Below, piece after piece: positions 16,207 to 23,400 of a stretch of 47,472 bases of DNA. Below the pieces are notes generated by a model. It ran no database searches and had not been told where the DNA came from. It saw only the letters and a program-made list of their open reading frames with translations. The translations under genes and the position numbers were made by a program. Each line of letters starts with the position of its first letter. Position 1 is the first letter of the stretch. Source of the DNA: Bacteroidales bacterium (GTDB lineage: Bacteria; Bacteroidota; Bacteroidia; Bacteroidales; WCHB1-69); assembly GCA_017525245.1 (NCBI GenBank), contig JAFXTE010000088.1, positions 1 through 47,472 of the forward strand, in the 5' to 3' direction.

Positions 16207-17193
16207 TTATCTTCTGGGGTTTCTCTTCATGGTGAGTTCCTTCTGCGCCCACGGGGAGTAGTGTTTGGAGGGCATGTTGATGGTGATGACCTCGCTCTCC
16301 TCGTCGTGCATGCTGCCGAAGTGGAGGTGCAGGGCGGTACCGATGGCGGCCACGGTCTCGCCGTTCACAGCCTCGTCATCGGCTTTGGTGCCTGCGGCCG
16401 CAGCCATGGCGGGCGTTTTGGCGGCCTCCTCCTTGGCTTTCGACTTCATCGTGGCGCGGCGGCTCGCGTAGTTGAAGATTTTCAGCATGACGTAGATCAT
16501 GATAAGCGCCGTGAACACTACGGCCATGGAGATGATGGCCATGCCGATGCCGTAGGGGTCGTCGCGTTTGAGCTTGTCCTGCTTGGAAATCTTCACCTCG
16601 GTCTCGTTGGAGGATGCGGGGGTGAAGTCGCTCAGGAAGTTCAGTTCGCCAGAGGCGCGGATGCCCTTCTTGAAGGCCTTGTCGTCGCGCACCCCGTCGG
16701 CCACGTAGCCGAACACGCGGGAGGTGTCGCGCAGTTCCACGGGATACTCCACGAGGTCGAGAAGTTCCTTGCCGTCGGAGCTGATGAGCGCGATGTAGCG
16801 CGTATTCGACTTTTCCGGGGTGAAGTTGGTGTGGAACGGGCCGTAGAGCGGCGAGTTGTCCAGAAAGAAAATCAGGAAGCTGCGCTGGGGCATGTACATT
16901 TTCTGGTCCGTAGGGATACGGTACCAGTTGGAGGGAGTCGTGCCGCCCTTCTTGCCGGCGGCGGCCAAGCCCGTGGTGTCATCCGTGAGGAAGCAGCCGG
17001 TGATGTTGACCGTGTTGTAGGCGGTGTTGAAAATCTCCACCCACGGCACGTGACGGCCATACTCGTCGGCATAGTTATCCTCGTTCTTGATCATCATCTC
17101 GTTGAGACGCAGGTCATGCACCGACTGGCCGAAGGAGGCCGTGACGGCGAACAGCGCGACAACGGTGAAGATATATTTGTAAATCGATTTCAT
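16207..17193 (-). CDS. OadG-like decarboxylase gamma/delta subunit with N-terminal lamin-tail-like domain
   Basis: A 328-residue protein longer than the usual ~80-100-residue OadG. It has a signal peptide (residues 1-22, ASFGQ) and a periplasmic domain of about 170 residues resembling a lamin-tail domain (RLNEMMIKNEDNYADEYGRH, WVEIFNTAYNTVNITGCFLTDD, RSFLIFFLDN). After a linker comes one membrane helix (GMAIISMAVVFTALIMIYVML, residues about 216-236) and a charged cytoplasmic tail with Ala/Lys-rich sequence. The membrane helix plus charged tail is the OadG/MmdD-like part that anchors the complex. Placement between the carboxyltransferase and biotin carrier genes supports this. The role of the extra domain is unknown; fusion of this sort is, from memory, usual in Bacteroidales. 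Confidence 0.82.
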   Translation of the reverse strand: MKSIYKYIFTVVALFAVTASFGQSVHDLRLNEMMIKNEDNYADEYGRHVPWVEIFNTAYNTVNITGCFLTDDTTGLAAAGKKGGTTPSNWYRIPTDQKMYMPQRSFLIFFLDNSPLYGPFHTNFTPEKSNTRYIALISSDGKELLDLVEYPVELRDTSRVFGYVADGVRDDKAFKKGIRASGELNFLSDFTPASSNETEVKISKQDKLKRDDPYGIGMAIISMAVVFTALIMIYVMLKIFNYASRRATMKSKAKEEAAKTPAMAAAAGTKADDEAVNGETVAAIGTALHLHFGSMHDEESEVITINMPSKHYSPWAQKELTMKRNPRR

Positions 17194-17222
17194 AAATCTC
17201 TGAATTTATTGGTTTTTTTATT

Positions 17223-17340
17223 GTTGGGACGCGATTTATCGCGTCCGATTTTCTGATTATTATCGCGTCCGATTTTCTGATTATCGCGTCCGAATTTTAA
17301 TATCGTGTCCGATTCACGGACGCGATGAATCGCGTCCCTA
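17223..17340. repeat. Cluster of GGACGCGAT/ATCGCGTCC palindromes inside the operon
   Basis: Two complete palindromes (17227-17246, 2-nt loop; 17318-17337, 2-nt loop) enclose three further half-copies of ATCGCGTCC/ATCGTGTCC in tandem with GATTTTCTGATTAT spacers. The cluster fills the 156-bp gap between mmdA and the OadG-like gene, so it is transcribed if the operon is one unit and could form alternative hairpins or a processing site. Confidence 0.85.
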
Positions 17341-17349
17341 CGGGATTGA

Positions 17350-18909
17350 TTACAACGGCAGGTTATCGTGTTTCTTGGCCGGGTTCTCCAGACGTTTGTT
17401 ACGCAGCGACTCGAGGGCGCGGATCACGCGGAAACGGGTGTTGCGCGGCTCGATGACATCGTCGATGTAACCGTATTGCGCGGCCACGTAAGGGTTGGAG
17501 AATTTCTGGCGGTATTCTTCCACTTTCTCGTCAAGGAATTTCTTGCGCTCGCCATCGTCCTCGATTTTCTTCATTTGGGAACCATAGAGAATTTCAGCTG
17601 CGCCGCTGCCACCCATCACGGCGATTTCAGCGGTCGGCCATGCGTAGTTCACATCGCCGCGCAGGTGCTTGGAGCTCATGACGCAGTAGGCACCGCCGTA
17701 GTTCTTACGCAGAATGACGGTGACTTTCGGCACGGTGCACTCGCCGTAAGCGTAAAGCAGTTTCGCGCCGTGCAGGATGATGCCGCCGTACTCTTGGCCG
17801 GTGCCAGGCAGGAAGCCGGGAACGTCAACCAACGTCACCAACGGGATGTTGAAGGCGTCGCAGAAACGGACGAAGCGCGCGCCCTTGCGGGAAGCGTTGA
17901 TGTCCAATACGCCAGCCATGCACTTGGGCTGGTTGGCGACAATACCCACGCACATGCCGTTGAAACGGGCGAAACCGACCACGATGTTTTGTGCGTAAGT
18001 GGCGTGAACCTCGAGGAACTTGCCGTCATCGACAATGCCGTTGATCACGTCCTTCACGTCGTAAGGCTGGTTCGGGTTGTCGGGGATGATGGAGTTGAGG
18101 CTGTCCTCCAGACGGTTTATTGGGTCTTCCGTCGGCTCGTATGGCGGTTCCTCCATATTGTTGGAGGGTAAATAGCTGATGAGCTCGCGCAGCAAGGCGA
18201 TACCCGTCTCCTCATCGGGGACAGAGAACTGTGCTACACCGGACTTGGTGGAGTGGATGGTTGCGCCGCCGAGTTGCTCGGTGGTCACATCCTCGCCAGT
18301 GACGGTCTTCACGACCTTCGGACCCGTCACGAACATGTAGCTGGAGTTCTGGGCCATCATGATGAAGTCGGTCAATGCAGGGGAATAGACGGCGCCGCCG
18401 GCACAAGGTCCGAAGATGGCGGAGATTTGCGGCACCACGCCGGAGGCCAGAATGTTGCGTTGGAAAATCTCGGCATAGCCGGCCAGACTGTTGACACCCT
18501 CCTGGATACGGGCTCCACCGGAGTCATTGAAGCCGATGACGGGAGCACCGACTTTCATGGCCTGGTCCATCACTTTACAGATTTTCGCGGCGAAGGTCTC
18601 GGAAAGAGAACCGCCGAAAACGGTGAAATCCTGAGAATAGACATACACCAGACGGCCATTCACTGTGCCGTAGCCGGTGACGACGCCATCGGAGAGGAAC
18701 TTTTCCTTCTCGATGCCGAAATTCACACAGCGGTGGGTCACGAACATGTCGAACTCCTCAAAGCTGCCTTCGTCGAGGAACATCAGGATGCGCTCCCGCG
18801 CGGAATATTTGCCTTTGGCGTGCTGTTTGTCAATTTTATCTTGACCGCCGCCCAAACGAGCCTTCTCTCTCAAAGACAAAAGCTCGTTGATTTTATCTTG
18901 CATTGCCAT
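17350..18909 (-). CDS. mmdA: Acyl-CoA carboxyltransferase, methylmalonyl-CoA decarboxylase alpha subunit
   Basis: A 519-residue biotin-dependent carboxyltransferase with two crotonase-like halves. The N-terminal half has [38 protein letters not shown] and [14 protein letters not shown]. The C-terminal half has [48 protein letters not shown] and the final [26 protein letters not shown], which is typical of propionyl/methylmalonyl-CoA enzymes. It moves CO2 from (S)-methylmalonyl-CoA to biotin. First gene of the operon, with TATTTTTG at 18975-18982. The 156-bp palindromic gap to the next gene is unusual and might allow separate expression. The second ATG (MQDKINELL, 18903) is an equally possible start. 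Confidence 0.93.
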   Translation of the reverse strand: MAMQDKINELLSLREKARLGGGQDKIDKQHAKGKYSARERILMFLDEGSFEEFDMFVTHRCVNFGIEKEKFLSDGVVTGYGTVNGRLVYVYSQDFTVFGGSLSETFAAKICKVMDQAMKVGAPVIGFNDSGGARIQEGVNSLAGYAEIFQRNILASGVVPQISAIFGPCAGGAVYSPALTDFIMMAQNSSYMFVTGPKVVKTVTGEDVTTEQLGGATIHSTKSGVAQFSVPDEETGIALLRELISYLPSNNMEEPPYEPTEDPINRLEDSLNSIIPDNPNQPYDVKDVINGIVDDGKFLEVHATYAQNIVVGFARFNGMCVGIVANQPKCMAGVLDINASRKGARFVRFCDAFNIPLVTLVDVPGFLPGTGQEYGGIILHGAKLLYAYGECTVPKVTVILRKNYGGAYCVMSSKHLRGDVNYAWPTAEIAVMGGSGAAEILYGSQMKKIEDDGERKKFLDEKVEEYRQKFSNPYVAAQYGYIDDVIEPRNTRFRVIRALESLRNKRLENPAKKHDNLPL

Positions 18910-18974
18910 ACTTGATTGATATTTAGTTTGTTATAAATTATTTTTGAATCAAAATATACAACATATTACCCTTG

Positions 18975-18982
18975 CAAAAATA
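18975..18982 (-). promoter_or_regulatory. -7 element TATTTTTG for the decarboxylase operon
   Basis: Exact TAnnTTTG on the minus strand, 65 bp upstream of the mmdA start. Confidence 0.65.
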
Positions 18983-19040
18983 CTAAATTTTTCAATGCGA
19001 AATTGAAAAAATTTGCGGGAAATTGCGACGTGGTTCAAAG

Positions 19041-19181
19041 GTTGCTCTCTCGCAAGAGCAAGCGGCAACGAACAGCAAATGCACCATTCCGTTTGGCCTC
19101 CATCAACTAACGGAAACAACACGCTGTTTCCGAAACCCACTTCGCCAACGGAAAAGCGAGGCCTTGCCCGGCCAAACGGAA
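19041..19181. other. Structured non-coding interval (nested inverted repeats)
   Basis: The 400-bp gap between mmdA and the Abi gene has no convincing gene. It holds nested inverted repeats: GTTGC/GCAAC (19041-19045 / 19065-19069), 12-bp perfect arms TTCCGTTTGGCC/GGCCAAACGGAA (19087-19098 / 19170-19181), and inside these an 8-bp hairpin CGGAAACA/TGTTTCCG (19111-19118 / 19125-19132). The open frames across it look like chance. It could be a small RNA or a palindromic element. Confidence 0.55.
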
Positions 19182-19243
19182 ACTGGGACTCGCAAGGGAA
19201 GGAGGGATACGCCATTCCTCGCAAACCGCAAACCGTAAATCGC

Positions 19244-19327
19244 AAAAAGGGCGCAGCCCCGCTTGGCCACGCCCTTCTAACGTCTTACGTCTTACGTCTT
19301 ACGTCTGGATTTAGTCGCGGAGACAGC
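19244..19327 (-). repeat. Left direct repeat of the Abi cassette, including Abi terminator
   Basis: 84 bp that align with 20372-20457 (roughly 80% by eye). On the minus strand it consists of the last codons and stop of abi, CGTAAGA-type heptamers, and a GGGCG/CGCCC hairpin (19274-19270 / 19253-19249) followed by TTTTT (19248-19244), which serves as the intrinsic terminator. Confidence 0.75.
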
Positions 19328-20225
19328 ACCATAGCGGTTCTTCTTCCCATCTGTGCGGAAATCCCATGGCGGCGAGGTCAACATTGGGATAATCTGACAA
19401 AAGGGATTTGATTTTCTGCACCATGTCATTGTCTGGAGATATTATATTGATGAAATACTTGATGATACAAAGGTTAAAGTAAATCCGTAGAGGATCGGTG
19501 TCACTGCTTATCCAAGGGTTAGATAAACGATTAGGCAATGTTGGTCGAATTGAATTGCGCTTGTTCCAAACACGCGCATGGTGACAGCAAGCGTTGCGAG
19601 TCAGAGTCACTATCGTAATCCAAGATTCAAAAGGAGAAACTTGAAGTCCAAATCTTTGAGCCACGCATTTCTTCAATCGCATATTTGTTATGTTGCTGTA
19701 GATGCTTGTGAGCACTCCGAAAGGAAGTATTTCAGAGAGTATCCATGCGGGTGGGTGTTTTTCATTATATTTCTGTTTAAAATGCGTCATAAACTCTTCT
19801 CGAGAATGGCTGACCTCTGAGTCTATTAGGGCTAATGTGTGATTAAATTTTGTGATATCTTTGAAATTCGTTTGATCTGTCATCCAAAAGGGATTGTTTG
19901 TAAATTTACATCCTGTTTCAACAATAGCACTGCGCACAGCGATTTCGATTTTTTCGATTTCGTTGAAAATTAAAATGCGCAACTTTTTGTCAAAACGGTA
20001 CAACATCAGCACTTGGTCAAATGATGTGCCCGCTTTGTAACGATGATCTGTCTTTGGCTTTAGCAGTAATGGATACATGTATGCAGACAACCGGTAATAG
20101 CCAATGTTTTCAATATATTTGGCTGCCATTTCAGGGTTTGAAATTAATAAACCTCTTGATTTTAAGAGATTTACAAGTTCCGAGGATGTCTTGAAAGATT
20201 TTCCGTAAGGTGTTTTCGTTTCCAT
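19311..20225 (-). CDS. Abi-family (AbiD/AbiF-like, Abi_2) HEPN protein, phage defence
   Basis: A 304-residue protein of the Abi_2 family. The start at 20225 (METKTPYGKSFK) is chosen because the longer frame would begin inside the upstream RNA terminator. Visible family features: LLKSRGLLISNPEMAAKYIENIGYYRLSAYMYPLL (residues 20-54, typical N-terminus), LYRFDKKLRILIFNEIEKIEIAVRS (75-99), ILSEILPFGVLTSIYSNI (162-179), and the HEPN RNase-like motif R210-N-x3-H215 in TLTRNACCHHARVWN. Such proteins act as abortive-infection toxins that probably cut RNA. Just upstream is a short RNA with its own promoter and terminator, as described for AbiF-type loci. The last residues (CCLRD-stop) match the end of the FISUMP gene (RCLRD-stop), suggesting a recombined 3' end. 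AT-rich compared with neighbours. Confidence 0.88.
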   Translation of the reverse strand: METKTPYGKSFKTSSELVNLLKSRGLLISNPEMAAKYIENIGYYRLSAYMYPLLLKPKTDHRYKAGTSFDQVLMLYRFDKKLRILIFNEIEKIEIAVRSAIVETGCKFTNNPFWMTDQTNFKDITKFNHTLALIDSEVSHSREEFMTHFKQKYNEKHPPAWILSEILPFGVLTSIYSNITNMRLKKCVAQRFGLQVSPFESWITIVTLTRNACCHHARVWNKRNSIRPTLPNRLSNPWISSDTDPLRIYFNLCIIKYFINIISPDNDMVQKIKSLLSDYPNVDLAAMGFPHRWEEEPLWCCLRD

Positions 20226-20247
20226 AATATAAACATTGTTTTCAACT

Positions 20248-20299
20248 AAAAAAAACGACCCGCACATTTGAGCATCGTAGAGAGGCTTGGCGGGTTCTA
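20248..20299 (-). ncRNA. Short RNA upstream of the Abi gene (candidate AbiF-type RNA antitoxin/guide)
   Basis: Minus strand. A TATTTTTG element (20313-20306) predicts transcription from about 20300. The RNA has ACCCGC (20295-20290) pairing perfectly with GCGGGT (20263-20258) around a loop of about 26 nt, then CG and eight U (20255-20248), an intrinsic terminator. The abi start codon follows 22 nt later, so Abi would be made only by read-through. Structured RNAs in front of abiF-like genes have been reported and proposed to restrain or direct the HEPN protein (recalled, not checked here). The loop may hold the functional sequence. Confidence 0.7.
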
Positions 20300-20305
20300 G
20301 GACTG

Positions 20306-20313
20306 CAAAAATA
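20306..20313 (-). promoter_or_regulatory. -7 element TATTTTTG for Abi RNA and abi
   Basis: Exact TAnnTTTG on the minus strand, about 10 bp before the first paired base of the short RNA and 80 bp before the abi start codon. Confidence 0.7.
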
Positions 20314-20370
20314 CATTTTTTTTAATATCAAAACACTGACCGGTAATTTTTTATTCTTCATTCAACAATG

Positions 20371-20402
20371 AAAAAAGGGCGCAGCCCGATGCGGCCACGC
20401 CC
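20371..20402 (-). terminator. Terminator repeat after the FISUMP gene (copy 3 of 3)
   Basis: Minus strand GGGCG (20402-20398) / CGCCC (20381-20377) with an inner GCC/GGC pairing, then six T. It is nearly the same sequence as the Abi terminator and belongs to the right direct repeat (20372-20457). Confidence 0.75.
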
Positions 20403-20457
20403 TAATCTCAAGTCTCACGTCTCACGTCCTACGTCTGATTTTAATCGCGGAGGCAGC
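20372..20457. repeat. Right direct repeat of the Abi cassette
   Basis: 86 bp matching 19244-19327 in the same orientation: terminator hairpin, CGTCTCA-type heptamers (20405-20436), and the last codons of the FISUMP gene. The interval between the two repeats is exactly the Abi RNA plus abi. Confidence 0.75.
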
Positions 20458-23400
20458 GGACGGAAAAATAGTGATTGTAATAGACGAGTATGTTAGTATA
20501 GCCAGCATTATTGTAATGTGATGATTGAGCGAGGGTGTGTTGATTTCGAGTGATAGTACCACTGCTGTTTGTTATTGAGCATACCCATGCATACCCTGAC
20601 GTTCCAGGAGTAGAACTCCAAAAAATGGTGTAGTCCCCAGAACCAGAATATGAGTATTCGTTTCCAAGTTGGCTGCCTGACGTACTACGTATACCCGTAG
20701 GCAATGCACTGAATCCTGTAGCGTTGTTAGTATTAGGATTAAGTCCTGGTACACAAGTGCCAGTGGCACTATTCCAACCATTGGTGGAAGCCAAAGCTTT
20801 GGCAATATACGAAGTGTTGTTAGAACAGAGGTATTGGCTTTGATTGCTCACATACTGGATCAGATCTGTCCATTCACCATTACTTGGAACATGCCATCCT
20901 GTTGGGCAAATACCTCTATAACTAGGACTGCCATTGGATGCTCTCACCGCACTACTCCACGTATAGAGATAACCGTAAGATTGTGAATTACCTGGATTAG
21001 CATAACCGTATATGCTTGAACCGTCTGAATAATGCTTGGATCTCATGTTCTCTTTCATCCAGCACTGGTCGCCAATCTGTACGGTGTTGTAAACATTATT
21101 GTCAAAATCTTTTACAGTGGGTGCGCCTGGACAGGGCGAACCGTCCGATGTCACTGAAGGGGTGGATGTTGTAAACGTCTTGAGCTCTCCGTAACCGGTT
21201 CCAGTGCCGTTGGTAGCGTATGCCCGCACATAATAGGTAGTGCCGCTTGAGAGGCCTGTCAGATTGCTAGTGAAGCTGCCCGTACCATTGCTATCAGTGG
21301 TGTGGCTTCCGGCAGGTGTTGGATTAGTTGAGGTGCTCCAGCACACGCCACGGGCAGTCACTGCGGAACCTCCTTCGGAGGTGATGTTGCCGCCGCAGGT
21401 CGCGGAATTTTCCGTGATGTTGGAGACATTGTTGGTAGTCACCGATGGAACAGCCGTTGTGGTATTTCCGTCACGCAAACATCGAACTGAAAGACTATTA
21501 TATGCAGTTCTATCTGTTGTACTATAACAATTTGTACTGTGATAACTCAACTCGATATAATTTGGATGACCACTGGAAGTGTCAGTACTAGTCCAAAAAT
21601 ATGAACTTGCGCCAAAGCCATAGCTTGAGCCATCACCTCCAGCGGGTAATATTCCAAGACTTGTACGATTATTAGTCGCTTGATTGTTCCCTACCGAGCA
21701 TGTATTCGAAGATAAAAACCAACCCATACTGAAAGCCAATGCTTTGGCGATATTCATACCATTACAGCAATTTTCACTTTGGCTGCCCACATTATCAACA
21801 AGTTGTGTCCATTCCGCATTGCTTGGCACATGCCATCCATTGGGACAGACACCTTGCACTCCACTCGGATTGGAATTACTAGCGGTGGCATTACCCATCA
21901 CCGTATTCCAGTTGTATAAGAGTCCATAAGATTGCTTATATGAACTGTCATTCGATGGATAGTCGCCATCATAAAAAGCCGTGCCATCGGCATAATGCGT
22001 GACACGCAAATTCTCCCTCATCCAGCACTGGTTGCCAACAAGAACCGTATTATAAGTATTGCCGTCAACATCAGTAACAACAGGCGTTCCTACACATGAT
22101 TTTTCGTCCCCGTTAGAATTAATCGAAGTAGTGAAACTCACTTCATTACCATAGACTGTTCCATATTGGTTCGTGACGTATGCTCGGACAAAATAGGTGA
22201 GGTTGGATGCAAGTTCCGTGATGTTGGCGGTAAAACTGCTGATGTCGCCACCAACATTGGTGTAATTGTCTGTTTTGGTCGGATTATGGGTTAAACTCCA
22301 GCACACACCCTTTTCAATCACTTCAACAACTCCATCTGAGGCGACACTGCCACCACAAACTGCAGAATTGGTTGATATATTGGACACGTTACTCGTCATA
22401 ACAGATAGACTTTGTTGGGCCGTTTCGTCATCGCGAACACATCGGATTGAAAAACGGTTTTGCTTTCCATAGAGTCCATTAAACGACACTGTAGCACTAT
22501 TGTTCCCCAGGGAGCATCCCCACGCTGTCTCATTTGAAGATTCGGTCGCAGTCCAAAATATAGCATGGGATCCTGGATGATAACCGTTGAAACCAGCCGG
22601 CTTAGCATCAAAACCTGTTTTATTGTTATTGTCTATCGTGTTCCCAACAGCGCAATTGTTAGGACTGTCTTCCCAATCACTTGTAGAAGCCAAAGCTTTG
22701 GCTATGTTATTGGTGTCTGAGCCACACACATATTCGTATTGAGTGCCAATATAATACAACAATTGAATCCATTCTGATTTACTTGGCACATGCCATCCGT
22801 TTGGACAGATGCCCTGTACACCGCTCGGTGTGGCATCACTGGATGATTGTCCGCGCATAACTGCAGGCCAGTTGTACAGCAAACCATAAGTGGATTTATA
22901 AGAAGAATCATAGCCTGGGTAGTACCAGGATCCTGCGTTGAACGAAGAAGCGTTTTCAGGTGTTATATTCTCGCCGTCCGCATATTTCGTTGTCCTCAAA
23001 TTCTCCCGCAACCAGCACTGTCCGCCAATCATCACCGTGTTATAAATATTACCATCAATGTCGGTGGCGAGTGGTGTGTTCGGACAAGAAAGGGAATCGC
23101 CATTGGGATTGACCACCGTTGAGAAGGAGACCTCATTACCATAAACTGTGCCGTATTGGTTGGTGGCGTATGCCTTCACATAGTAGGTGGTGCCGTTTGT
23201 GAGACCTGTAATGTTACTGCTGAAACTGCCCGTGCCGCTACCGTCGGTGGTGTGGTCGTCCGCGAGAGTCGGGTTGTGAGAAGAGCTCCAGCACACACCA
23301 CGGGCAGTCACTGCGGAACCGCCTTCGGAGGTGACGTTGCCGCCGCAGGTTGCGGAGGTGGAGGAAAGAACCGTCACCGAATCAGTGGTTACGGTGGGAA

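Noticed and set aside
16261-17256. 331-codon open frame opposite the OadG-like gene
   Set aside because: Composition (H, G, V, D-rich) and overlap with a well-supported gene mark it as a shadow.
18949-19245. 98-codon minus-strand frame between mmdA and abi
   Set aside because: No start context, odd Cys/Phe/Pro-rich translation, and it crosses the nested hairpins; treated as non-coding.
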